A DNA stretch of 64,000 nucleotides, from the NCBI GenBank assembly GCA_024752435.1, contig CP103023.1:2170001-2234000 (forward strand). The letters run 5' to 3'. This DNA comes from Allantophomopsis cytisporea (lineage: Eukaryota; Ascomycota; Leotiomycetes; Phacidiales; Phacidiaceae). The translations under genes and the position numbers were made by a program. Positions 20,440-31,812 of the stretch are shown here, piece after piece (positions within the stretch are counted from its first letter, which is position 1; the number at the start of each line of letters is the position of its first letter). The notes under the pieces were generated by a model, which had not been told where the DNA came from, did not search any database, and was given only the letters and a program-made list of their open reading frames with translations.

Positions 20440-23271
20440 TTTCGAGAATATGAAATCAGCGCAGCTGATATGATAAAAGAATGAAACAACAGTAATAGAT
20501 CAAAATTGATCCAGAAAGAATGTATGGAAGAAAAGGCGTCTTCCTGCGCTGTGATGCTATTGACAATACAATCGCAGATGAGGATGAAAGAAATGCAAAT
20601 GGAATGGCAACTGAATTACCTTTATGAGTGGTATACTGATGATCTCTGATGACAGCCAGAACATCAATTCGGAACAAACATAATATGCCCTATTGTTTTG
20701 GGAACATTGGCGACTGTCTTTGCTGGGGCCCTCTCCACGAAGGCGGGTCTCTGTCCCAGGGGCTTGGAGGCCGATGTACAATTCGTACCATGGGCAACCC
20801 ATGTCACCATGATCCTTCATCAGTATGCTTGCTCGTTGGCGGCTCGGAGAGGCATCAGGGGAATGCTCCGACTTGTGAATTGGGTGAGTTCACGGCTCCT
20901 AACACCGATACGATAATTGTCTTGTTTCGCATATATTCGAGGTCTGATGTATAAATGGCTTTCACCGTCTAATCCTGGTTAAGATTGGAGGGAGGACGTT
21001 TTCGGACTCGTGCTTTGTACTTGAGCACGACCTATTGAGCTCTTGTGGGGCAGCATGATGGATCTCTGGAAGATCTTGTCATCGATGACTAGGAGATAAT
21101 TGAATTGTTAGAGTATAGTACAGAGTGTTCAGTGCTCAGACATCTTTGGAAGTTTGGGTTTATTGTGTGGAGAAAATGTTTCTTTTCATGGCTATCAGCT
21201 ACGCCTCTGTTAATATAATTGCGACGCGTCGAAACGCGCAAGCGATCTCGACCACACCTTAGTCGTTAGTCGTTACCAACAAGAACGAGGGGGGAATATC
21301 CAGCACCTTTCATCGATCGCTACTTCTATGTATTATGCGCATATAACGATAAAGTTAATGCCATACTCGATGTAATAGAGGCACGGAATTGTTATATATG
21401 TAAGTCAAACCTTGCGCCATTTCATGGAGTTGAGACAGTGACTTGTTGTAGTTGAGTAGCGTTCTCCCGGGCCCTTATTATACTTTAGATGGGGGCCTCT
21501 AAGGTTCGTGTTTAGTCGTTACAACGTTACCAGGGCTTCCTGAAGCTTTGGCACTGTGTTCACAGCATTGTCGAACCTCAGGCGTACGAGGTACTTGGTA
21601 CTCATGATATGTAGGTACCTTATGGTTGGCGCGATAGACGTTGCTTACTCCTCTTCAGCCTAAATATATATTCGTAAGAAAGAATCCGTAATTTGAAATC
21701 ATACAGGGTATTAGATATGTATATATGAATACTAGATATTAGAAAGGCAACCCAACACCGAGTCAACGATTCTACAAGTGCCAATCCTCTTTCATTTTAA
21801 ATTGGCCTTATCAAATCACCAGGCGCTCGGACTGTAGCAATTCATCAACGACATTGGAATATCCATACAATATTTAGAGTATTGCTTTTGAGTTATGATT
21901 TTGTGAGCGGGGTATGCTGAAGACTGGGAAGTCCTATGGCTCTTGAAATAAAGACTGAGGTATGTATGGTCCTTTCAAATCCTGGAGATGTTGGACTCGA
22001 TATAAATGTTTGGCTGGATGGAAGCAGCTTGAGATCATCTTCAAGTTGGCCCACTACATATAATATACTAGACATACTTAGTATCGAGATTTACCAAGGA
22101 CAAATGCTAATAATATCTACTTGTACATCCTTCGGCCAGCCCGCAACGCCTCATGCGTACACATTCGTTGTACATACATATGGCGGTCATTGTACTTATG
22201 AATGCTACCACACCGCGGAGCACATACTGCTGATATATAAGTACAAGTACAAATATGGTGTACAATATGAGAGGAGAGGGTGTGATCACGACACTTCCGA
22301 TGCCTGTCAAATGCCATGCCACCATCATGTGCCGACAAGCTTAACGTGCATCATTATTGATAACAGCACATTTTCTAATGCGATGGCATGTAAATTAATC
22401 ACATCAAAAAAACAAACTTCTCTGACCGATCCATTTCCCGGCATTCGTGCTGCATCTCAAGGGATCACTGCGTAAAGTCCACTCTTCCTCTTCTTCCATT
22501 TGTTCCATTCCGTCCAATCCATCTGGTGATAACTGTCTCAGATATTCTGTCTCATAGCTCATGGTTCTGTGATCAAATCCAGTTACTTAAAGCGAGTCAC
22601 ATCACCAAAGTCCGTCGATTTCTTTGCCTCGAGGCGTTGTGACAAGCTCAATTCAAGCTGTAGCGTCTGATCTCAGTCTCAGACCTCCGATCTTGAAATG
22701 CGGGGAATACGAATTCCTTCAACGAACTGTTCCTTTGAAGATGCACACAGTTTTTGGAAGCCTTTCCACTTCGGATCATGTACCCACATGAGCATGACTC
22801 GTCCGCTAATCAACATCTCCCCGTCGATCTTCAAGCGGTCTTCTTTCTTCTTTACTGAGAGGTGCATAAACCATTTAGAAGTCGCACGAATGAGCATTCA
22901 AAAAAAGTAGCTGCCATCGTTGGTGTCCGCGTCCTTTTACGGTGAACCTCGTGGTACTGAGACCTCAGCCAACATCCTACCACTATCCAGACTATTTTCA
23001 AGATTATGTCCTTTCAAGGGTAATAACAGGGGGAATATTTGCAGCATGACATTCGTTTACCTTTTAAGTGTTGCTCGTGCATTAGTAGTGTGATCATTGC
23101 TCTTTGAGGATCTGAAGAGATACTGAGAACGAAATGAAAGGTATAAGTATCGATTTTCCTTCATCAGAAGATCTTGTTTGTTAAAAAGTTCTATATCTCA
23201 TTTATCAACCTTGACCTTAATTCAACCTCCTAAGGTTCCTGCCAAGTCGCTACCTCAGGAACCACGCAAGG
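20440..23271. other. 2.8-kb intergenic, GH28 and GH47 upstream regions
   Basis: Divergent genes flank this stretch, so it carries both promoters. Matches to the CreA/Cre1 carbon-repressor consensus SYGGRG occur at 20723-20728 (CTGGGG) and 21045-21050 (GTGGGG), plausible for a pectinase promoter but short enough to occur by chance. 21640-22270 is AT-rich. Open frames here (for example 21936-22475) lack motifs and are not called. Confidence 0.5.
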
Positions 23272-25034
23272 ATGCATATCTCAGTTGTATTCTTGGTACC
23301 ACTCGTCGTACAACAATGCTGGGCCATGCCTCCAAGCCAAAACTCCCGCCATAAGTACGGCCGAAGAGACGATCCAGCTCTAAACCAGTTCCGTGCCGAT
23401 GCAGTGAAGGAGGCATTTCAACATGCTTGGGATGGATATTATGAATACGCTTTTCCTCATGATGAATTGCATCCTGTATCAGATGGCTATGGGGACTCTC
23501 GGTAAGCAATTGGGCATTGAATAGCTTTTTAACAGGATCTCATGAATTATAGTAATGCCTGGGGAGCAAGTGCTGTCGACGCTTTCAGCACTGCACTTGT
23601 CATGGAAAACCAAGACGTCGTAGATATCATTTTGAATTACATTCCGACCATTGACTTCAGTTATACTGCTACTGAGGTATCTCTATTTGAGACTACTATT
23701 CGTTATTTGGGTGGAATCTTGTCAGGTGATCACTACATCGCTCTCTCATAAATCAAACTGATCTCCTACAGGTTACGATCTGCTCAAGGGCCCATTATCA
23801 AACCTCGCTTCCAACTCTTCTGCAGTTGATGCACTTCTTGATCAAGCCCAATCGCTTGCTGATAACCTTGCATTTGCCTTTGACACACCTTCTGGGATTC
23901 CGTCAAACAATCTTTATTTCACCAACCATACGACAGACGGAGCTACAGATAATGGCCTGGCAACGATTGGAACTCTTGTTCTTGAATGGACACACCTTTC
24001 TGACCTCACTGGTAATGATACGTATGCCGAACTTAGCCAAAAGGGCGAATCTTACCTCTTGAATCCGCATCCTGCATCTTCAGAGCCATTTCCTGGTCTT
24101 GTGGGTACCAATGTAAATCTTACAACTGGTCTCTTCGAAGATGCCGAAGGAGGCTGGGTAGGTGGTGATGATTCTTTCTACGAGTATCTCATTAAGATGT
24201 ACGTCTATGACACCGATAGATTTTCCTCATATAAGGATCGTTGGATTGCTGCTGCCGATTCTACAATCCAATACTTGGCGTCACACCCTTCAACTCGCCC
24301 AGATCTGACCTTCGTCGCCATGTATGATGGACCCGAACTTATCTATCTATCAGAGCACCGTAAGTCACTTATATCGCACCCAGTCAGTTAGAGCTCCGTA
24401 ATAACATAGCTAAAAAGTCGCCTGCTTTGATGGCGGTAACTTTCTCCTTGCAGGTAGAGTTCTCGATGAGCCAAAATACATTGACTTTGGCCTCAGTCTA
24501 GTCGCTGGTTGTGAAGACACATACGCCAGTACTCTCACTGGAATTGGCCCAGAAATCTTCGAATGGCTACCACAAAACGCTACAAATACCTCTTCCATCC
24601 CGGCATCTCAACGAGCTTTCTATGAGAAAGCAGGATTTTGGATCACCGATGGGAGCTACATATTGCGCCCAGAGGTCATTGAGAGCTTTTATTATGCGTA
24701 CAGGGTGACTGGGGATCAAATCTATAGAGATTGGGCCTGGAATGCGTTTGTAGCTATCAATGCTACGGCGAGGACTACTAGTGGGTTTGCGGAGTTGAAG
24801 AACGTGAGTGCACCGGCTGGTGGTGGGTTCATGGATATGCAGGATAGCTTTTTGTTTGCGGAGGTGCTCAAGTACTCGTATTTGATCCATAGCGATGTAA
24901 GTTGGTTCACTATGGTATGGTTTTGGGTTAACTGACGTTTTTAGGACGCTGAGTGGCAGGTCTCAAAGGATGCAAACCAGTTCGTCTTCAACACTGAAGC
25001 TCATCCTATCAAAGTTGCGGGTCCTGTAATTTAA
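23272..25034 (+). CDS. GH47 alpha-1,2-mannosidase (class I), secreted/ER type
   Basis: Five exons: 23272-23501, 23553-23725, 23772-24359, 24418-24896, 24945-25034; introns of 51, 46, 58 and 48 nt; 519 aa. A signal peptide (MHISVVFLVPLVVQQCWA) is followed by the GH47 opening FRADAVKEAFQHAWDGYYEY and AFPHDELHPVSDGYGDSRNA. Further family blocks are SLFETTIRYLGGILSGYDL, GGWVGGDDSFYEYLIKMYVY, CFDGGNFLLAGR, YILRPEVIESFYYAYRVTGD and the C-terminal VFNTEAHP, which holds the Thr that coordinates calcium. These inverting enzymes trim alpha-1,2-mannose from N-glycans in the secretory pathway; secreted fungal forms exist and the short soluble architecture here fits one. Several N-glycosylation sequons are present. 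Confidence 0.93.
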
Positions 25035-25712
25035 GTAACTATCTAGACGGATTCGAGAACAGATAGCTTGGCATGGTTCACTTGAAACTTGTGACTATTG
25101 AAAGACAACATGATTAATTGGGAGGACATCGAAGAACATAGTGATCCTGTGTGATCACGAGTAATACCACGGCTCTCTTCAAGTCAAACTTTGTAAAGAT
25201 GCCAAGTCTTTCATCAATATTAAATGATATCTGAGAAGTTGAGGTCTACTGGTATGACATTGGTTCTTTGAGCTTACAAAGTATTGACAGATGATATAAT
25301 ATTTAGTCAAAGTATCTGCAAGCACTAGTGTAAGAGTTGAATGAAGCTATTGAGTATCGAGCTTCCGAGTTACTCATATATTCATTGGTAGTATTGACGT
25401 TGCAGTCAAATGGTATGTGTCTTCAGTATGCACATGAAGCCGGTCACGGTTAGTAGCGTAATCTGCTGTGCTCACTTTCCTTTGGATATTCCAATCTCTA
25501 CCTCACTTACCGTTTTCTACTACCTAGATATCGTGTGCGAAAAACGCTTCTTACTTTTAGCTTACACTCTACATTATTCGTCATACAATTCTACATTGTG
25601 GTTGTTCCTTTTTCAGCCTCCTGCACATACCGCGCAGATCTCACAATCACGCAAAGAACACAACACATCACACATCACCAACACTAACGCACACAACGCA
25701 AAACTCGCAACC
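25035..25712. other. Intergenic GH47 3' end / next promoter
   Basis: 678 bp. The last ~100 bp before the next ATG are rich in CACA/AACAC, typical of a fungal 5' leader. Nothing else recognised. Confidence 0.5.
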
Positions 25713-28256
25713 ATGACCTCAGATGATTCCCAAGGTTGGCATGCAAATGATCTTGATTTCGACGACTTTGATGAGTTGGTATGTTCTTAACGCCACACTA
25801 GAAAGGCGGTATACTTCACATTATACCACTGTCTTCACATCACCGCTGAAAGCTCTCAATCAATATTAGTCACCATATATTTGGGAACATTTACTGAGCG
25901 ACAGAAACTATAGTCAGATGATGCAAGCATACCAGCCTCAGACAACACAGAAAATGCGATTCGACGCCCTGATTGGTGGATGGGTGAGTATCATAACCTC
26001 TTCAGAATATCACAAAGTTAAGACAATGCAGATGTATCATCTGAAACACGAAACGCAGTTAGAGCTGAGGAAAGATTCATCGGTGACGTACTTCAATTCT
26101 TGCATTCGGGTTTATCGCTAACATTGGTAATAGCTGAGAGCCCCGAACGTCGCAACGAGGTTGCAAATAGTCGAGTCGCCTGGAATGCTATCAATAACCG
26201 CTTGGAAGCAGCTGTTCATGCTTTTCTGCTGACCGGAGCAAGTAGTGGTAAGTATTTTCTATTTCAGAGATCATATTACTGAAAACTGACACAAGCCACA
26301 GCTCGAAAATCTGCATTGTGCTGGTTGCCAGTTGAGGCATCAAGATCTCAGCATATAGAAGAACCTATCGAGATTTCTTCAGATGATTCTTCAGACCTTA
26401 GTGGTTATGGCAGTGATCAGGCTCTTCAAGATGCAGTTCCAGGTCCAAGTGCTCGTATCAATAAATACCACCCAACAACAATAGAATCCAATAACTTCGA
26501 TTCTGACGAGCCGACCTTTCAAAAGCCAGCACACAACGGAGATAACAGTTCTCGATACCACGGTGAGCATCGCGTTAACTTTCGTAGGCGATCAGGACTT
26601 AATGAGTTTGAGTCCGAATTTCATGAGAAAGATCTCAAGCCATCGAGATCCAAGAACAAGCCCATAACCAAGCGTCCTGCTACAACTGACACACGCGGAA
26701 ATTACACACACAGCCACCAGCAGGAGAACTCACTTCCATCGACTCCTGAGCTTCTCACAAGATCTAAGCATAGTCAAGAGAAGTATGACGACAGTGATTC
26801 GCCAATGTTTGTATCTCCTCTACCAGCTTTGAAGGTTATCAACACATATCCATGTGGCAGTACAAAGAAGGTAGGATTTGTCCAAATTTCTTTATGGCAT
26901 AGAGCTGACATGTCACAGGGTAGAAAAGATACACCTAGAGATGTCAGATACTCTACGTCCGAACAGAACTGGGGCAAGAAACGTAGTCTCGAGGACCCGT
27001 TTGACCTCCCTGAATCACGAGTTTCAAGTGAGCAACACTTCCCACAAAGTCTAACAGCCTTAGTCTTCGTTTCACTAAGAAGCCGCATAGAATCTGCGCG
27101 TACAACTCTGTTTACGACCAGATATGATCTCTCCGATGATTCTGATGACCCCCAGTACAAGGAGAACCTTACCAAATCAACTTCGCAAAGATTGAGCGGT
27201 AGCGATGTCTCAGAATATGAGATTTCTGTACAATCTCAAGAGCAAGCTCAAAACACATTGACTCATGCCCGTACTTCTGAAGGTAGGGGTAAAAAGTTTG
27301 GCAATCGGAGAAGCCGCGGAAATCTGGGTATCAGAACTGGTCGACTGATTCGAGCTTCCGAAAGTTCTGAAAGTTCTGAAGAGTCTCCTAAGACTAAGGC
27401 GGCACGAGAGAAAAATCGAGACGCAAAACTGCTCAAGAGCAGGGAGCGAAATGCGAAGAAGGACGGAGCGCTGCCAGCTGCAGCCTTCGACGCAGCACAA
27501 CCTCCCAAAAAGCTTTACGCTCCAAGGGTAGATTTGGAACGAGAAGAATTGCCAAATATCGCAAGACGTGATGGGATTCATGCAACTCACGACAAGACGA
27601 AGGATTATTATCGCCATGATAAACACATCCGCACGATCAATACCACAAACAAACCGGCACCTTTGCCTGTTCACCCTGAGCAAGACGATTGGGAGCGTAT
27701 GAGCTTCGGCCGACCCAGCACAGAGTCTGTTCAGCCACCTCGTGAAGACCCCATGTGGCAACCAGGACTTCGACAGCAGCGATCAAACAGACTACCTACT
27801 AGGTCTCGTGCATCAGACAGTCAGCAGAATGGTGGCAGTCCTCACTCCTTGCAGAATAGTGAAAATCTTCTCTCCTCATCTCCACGTTCTCAATCACAAT
27901 CTCACAGAAGTCTCCATCCTCCGGGTCCTGCCTCAAGCTCTCGCAACACTGGGGGTCATTTACATTCGAGGGTATCTCACACGTCCTTCATCAGCCAGCA
28001 GCAGCGAAAGCGAAATGATATGACCTATCGCAGAGCTGAGTCTTGTACACCTCCAAGACGCCAGCAGAACTTAGCTCATAGACAGCAACCTTTTAGACAT
28101 CCAGAGCTTCTTCCATGTCCAAATAGAGGACCTGGAGATCTGGAAAAGGGGAGAAAGAAGGTTGAAGAGCCAGCAAATGCAGCACCCCCCTGGTATATGG
28201 TAGTGGCTCAAAACAAATATAATGAACTGGCTAAGAGGAACTTATCAAGCAAGTAG
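25713..28256 (+). CDS. Unknown disordered Ser/Arg-rich nuclear-like protein
   Basis: Predicted exons are 25713-25778, 25914-25983, 26032-26247 and 26302-28256. Two in-frame candidate introns, 26871-26918 (48 nt) and 27028-27090 (63 nt), cannot be decided by eye. The N-terminus is acidic (DLDFDDFDEL). Exon 3 encodes a compact part, VRAEERFIGDVLQFLHSGLS and VAWNAINNRLEAAVHAFLLT, that looks helical and folded. The remainder is low complexity: a SUMO-interaction-like acidic block (EEPIEISSDDSSDLSG), basic clusters (KFGNRRSRGNLGIR; REKNRDAKLLKSRERNAKKD) and Gln/Ser/Arg-rich repeats near the C-terminus. Basic clusters and the acidic SIM-like motif suggest a nuclear protein, but I recognise no family and assign no function. 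Confidence 0.65.
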
Positions 28257-28661
28257 GGAATCGAAGAGTAGGCGATGATTTGGGATTGTGTTGATAGCAG
28301 TGTTTTCCTATTTAAGTCCAATGTTTTCTACGGAATTGAAGATAAATGCTTGTTTCGACCTGTTTGTTTACTTTCTTTTTCTTATATTACTAAGACAGTA
28401 TAAGTTCATTTTGTTCATCACCGAAAACTCTCTTGAACTTGTGACTGAACTGGAAACCTTTGTCAGTTGAGATTGGCTGTGTACGTCAGAAATAAAATTG
28501 CCCTATGGAGAAAAGAAGAATCGTAGTAGATCAGTATATAATTTCCTACTCCTATATTTGAGACAGTATCATACACCATTTCTATTACCCTGAAATCCGT
28601 CAAAATTGCGATACTTTATCAATCCTCTAATTTACGCCGTTCACACACCAACACATACTCT
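28257..28661. other. Convergent 3' intergenic
   Basis: 405 AT-rich bp between converging genes; no further feature seen. Confidence 0.5.
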
Positions 28662-30299
28662 CTACATTTGGAAGACTTCTAAGGCCTTGATCCAAAACTC
28701 AACTTCCGCTCCCTGGGTCTTTTTCCGCTCCTGTGCGGCAGGCTGATACTTAAGTCGTAATAAATAATCCTTGCGTGACAATGACCTAAATAGGTCACGA
28801 GTTTTGTCATTATCCGCATCGATTTGCGCAATTAATGATATACTACCATTACTTCTGGCAGCCACGATCATCTTGCTGTCGATCCGCGTTCTCCCAACCT
28901 TTACTTTTGTGTGAAAGAGCTTTACCTTTTTACTCAATTCCATCACTGCATATGCATCTTCAATGTTTCCAAATGCTAAAAACCCATAGCCTAAGCTATC
29001 ACCCCTCTGATTCCGGGTGACCGTGGCCTTTAAGAAACTTGGAAAGTTACCGAAAGCCTTGACGAGATCCGGCTCAGTAACTCTCGGCGAAAGCCGACCC
29101 ACATAAACGGAGAATGAAGTCGCAGCAGAGGGGTTGGTATCGAAATGAGTATTGAGCTCGATTTTGGGTATGGGCCTGGGCTTGGGCTTGATGGCGTATC
29201 CCAAAGCCTGCATAATTGCTTCACCTGGTTGTCTCTTAACCACTTTTCCATCCAAGTGTCTGACATAAAGCCGGCTGTCATTGAGGATAATGTCTTCTTT
29301 GTAGTTGATGACATCTTCCATCACCTGCTTGCTCTCGAAGGTTACTAACCCCTGTAAAGCCTGCCGTCCACCCGAGCCCGTTGTAATGGAAGAATTTTTG
29401 ACAGCACCAAATTTGCTGAAGACTCTCGTGAGATCCTGTGCTGAGGCAACCTTTGTTAAACCACTGACGAGAACTGTAGAGTCACTTGTCTTTTCTTGAT
29501 CTAACAACAAGTCCGTGGGTGTTTCCACAGGCTGTTCTGCAACAGCCTCATCTACTAAGTGAGGTGCCGGGGACATCTCTGCTACCAGCTGAGCTTCTGC
29601 CGGCTGGGTCGCTACAAGCTCGTCTGCTTTCGGCTTTTTCTCTAATGGAAGACCTAGCCGCGTCTGCCAACTCTGCAATAACATCTGACCTTCTCGGCCC
29701 TCGCCCGCCAATGCCGACGCAACGGCGTATGATCCATCATGACTGATACTAATCATTACCTCCTCCCATTTTGAACCAGGTTCTTCAGGACGCACAAATG
29801 CCGTCGGAGCTGTAGTCTTGCCATCCTTTAATGCGCCAGGCTTGATAATAATGTCATGAAAATAGAGCCTCCTTCTCCGATGTGCTTTAATTGTAGCCTC
29901 CTTTGCAGCAAATCTGCCAGCCAGAAATGTCGCCAAAGCCTGAAGGGTTTTTTCTCGTTCTTGCTGCTCCTGTGGCGATAGTATCTCGTCGCCGTCTGCT
30001 GTATAGAGCCGATGCTCCACCGGCTTTTGTGTATCAGATCTCTCTTCGCCACGCACAAGGGCGCGTCGCTTTTCGTAATATTCATCCGCATTGTCTACTG
30101 GGTGCAGTCGTCTATTAAGGCCGAGGAGGCTGAGGCCATGCAGGCGGCTTTCGTTGGCTTTGATTTCGTCATTTGTGAGGATTTTAGACACGAAAGGTAA
30201 CGCTCTGTGTCCGTTATACTTGGTGATGATCCTCAAAATGCGGGGAATGTGACAGATGTCTGTTCCAATACTTATCGGCACAGGAAACGGTTGCGGCAT
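28662..30299 (-). CDS. AcpS-type 4'-phosphopantetheinyl transferase fused to two RRM domains
   Basis: One uninterrupted 545-aa frame joins two unrelated modules. Residues 1 to about 200 are an AcpS/Ppt2-type transferase, which moves phosphopantetheine from CoA to a Ser of acyl carrier protein: GTDICHIPRI (12-21) with the Mg-binding Asp, GRFAAKEATIKA (128-139) with Glu134, and ISISHDGSYAVASA. An Ala/Glu/Pro-rich linker (about 205-270) leads to RRM1 (RNP2 TVLVSGL 275-281, RNP1 GLVTFES 317-323) and RRM2 (RNP2 VYVGRL 398-403, RNP1 GYGFLAF 437-443), then a basic ~75-residue end. The AcpS class suggests the mitochondrial ACP as substrate; no classic presequence is obvious. RRM1 has few RNP aromatics, RRM2 is closer to consensus. 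No intron, internal stop or composition break at the join. Confidence 0.85.
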   Translation of the reverse strand: MPQPFPVPISIGTDICHIPRILRIITKYNGHRALPFVSKILTNDEIKANESRLHGLSLLGLNRRLHPVDNADEYYEKRRALVRGEERSDTQKPVEHRLYTADGDEILSPQEQQEREKTLQALATFLAGRFAAKEATIKAHRRRRLYFHDIIIKPGALKDGKTTAPTAFVRPEEPGSKWEEVMISISHDGSYAVASALAGEGREGQMLLQSWQTRLGLPLEKKPKADELVATQPAEAQLVAEMSPAPHLVDEAVAEQPVETPTDLLLDQEKTSDSTVLVSGLTKVASAQDLTRVFSKFGAVKNSSITTGSGGRQALQGLVTFESKQVMEDVINYKEDIILNDSRLYVRHLDGKVVKRQPGEAIMQALGYAIKPKPRPIPKIELNTHFDTNPSAATSFSVYVGRLSPRVTEPDLVKAFGNFPSFLKATVTRNQRGDSLGYGFLAFGNIEDAYAVMELSKKVKLFHTKVKVGRTRIDSKMIVAARSNGSISLIAQIDADNDKTRDLFRSLSRKDYLLRLKYQPAAQERKKTQGAEVEFWIKALEVFQM

Positions 30300-30754
30300 T
30301 TCGTCAAGGCATCAAGTCATCATGGGAGAAATCGAGAGAAGAAATCGAGATGTTAAGTAGTATGATGACCTAGGCCAAATTTTGGTATCGATAGCCACAA
30401 GGCTATAAATACTGGCGCAAGGCTGGGAGTGACCGGTATTGATTGGATTTCTTATCCACACAGACACTGTGGGTGACTTATCATCTACGGCGCTCTTTTC
30501 ACTTTTATTACTCCATACTTTTAGTAAATGATTTCATACATAAAACTGCTACGAAATACACGCAAACTCAAGGCCGCAATAACGCTTGAACAATACAATT
30601 TGAGTCGAGAGGTATCAATGCATTTTGACAACAGTTCACCGCACCGCACCGCACCGCCCCGCCACGCCATTAGTCATTCCACCCACTTGACGGTCTTTTA
30701 GCCGTGCTTCAGTGCAAACTGGATCACGGGAGGAAAGTCGTTAAGAGAAGCTGT
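30300..30754. promoter_or_regulatory. Promoter region of the PPTase-RRM gene
   Basis: 455 bp between two minus-strand genes. It holds the DUF1774 gene's 3' end and the fusion gene's promoter. A short GCACC tandem (about 30638-30656) is the only notable feature. Confidence 0.45.
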
Positions 30755-31812
30755 TTAGGCATCATCCAAGAGAGGAGCTCTCTCACGGTCTTCACTGACA
30801 ACTCCCGTGTCGCGTCTGAAGCTGATCTCTTTGCCGAAAGCACCGGGAAGAGCGACGACCACCGTGGCTACGAAAAGGGTTGCCATGATGGTGAAAGCGA
30901 AGATCCTAAAATCGAATAAGCATCGAGAAGAGCATACGATACGGTTGACTTACCACTGGAAAGCTACGAATTGGCGCAAGAATTGACCAACACCGAGGGA
31001 TGCAGCCAAGACACTCAAGCTGAAGCCAATAGTGTAATCCTTGAAAATGAGGACGAAGAAAAGCCCATAAACAAGGATGGCCCAGATGAAAACATTGGCA
31101 GCAATGCGAGCAGGGAGATGCTCAGCAGATGCACCGATCATAATAGCCCCGTTCCAGTAGATGGCGACAAAGGTCCAAGCAAGAGGCATGGAAACAACTG
31201 GAGTGTGAATGAAGCGAGGGTGAGTAGAGTGTCTGAAGTACAAACTCGACAGGTTAACAAAGGAAATCAAGAGAATGATCTCGGCCCAAACGAAATGACT
31301 GCGGACGAAGAGCATGATGAAGGCAAACTGGAGCAGGTTGTAGACGATGAAGTGGCTTCCAACGCTGGCAGCTGCATTTACATAGTCGGCATTCTTAGAG
31401 AAGAGGTGGCCGATATATCCAATCTGGAGAATGAACAAAATAATCCTGAACGCAAATCAGCAAGTATACTTCTAGTCAGAAAATGACGGCATACCAGTAA
31501 ATAGAGGCAATGACCGAGTTCAAGGCAAATGCGGTATGATGAGCCCAGTTCTGGCCCCAAATCGTACGACCGACATACTTTCCATCGTGAGGCTTGTGGA
31601 TGGTATAGTAGACGCTGGTAACCAGAACAAGCAGAAAACTTAGAGCATTCAGGACCTTGTAAGTTGTGATAGCGGTCGTTCCGTGCGTCTCCCGCTTGGA
31701 GAATGGATTGGCTGTGTATTCATCGTCAGCGGTAGAACCTGGAAGTATATAGCTAGACCGTTGATGCTGATGAAAAATATCTCAACCTACCCTGATGAAA
31801 TCTGGAACTCAT
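30755..31812 (-). CDS. DUF1774-like fungal polytopic membrane protein
   Basis: Four exons (31812-31791, 31738-31495, 31445-30954, 30905-30755; introns 52, 49, 48 nt) give 302 aa. After a short soluble N-terminus (MSSRFHQGSTADDEYTANPF) come about seven or eight hydrophobic helices, including YKVLNALSFLLVLVTSVYYT, WAHHTAFALNSVIASIYW, an LLQFAFIMLFV segment, FIWAILVYGLFFVLIF and IFAFTIMATLFVATVVVA. The C-terminal tail is hydrophilic and ends ERAPLLDDA, with a dileucine-like acidic motif that could direct endosome/vacuole sorting. The pattern fits the uncharacterised fungal DUF1774 family; that label is from memory and function is unknown. Confidence 0.65.

Noticed and set aside
21640..22270. RIP-mutated transposon relic
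   Set aside because: AT-rich, but I could not see transposase remnants, terminal repeats or a clear CpA-to-TpA pattern by eye; a RIP index calculation would be needed.
21936..22475. 179-codon plus-strand frame in an AT-rich intergenic region
   Set aside because: Simple-sequence TACAAGTACAAATA content, no family resemblance; likely chance.
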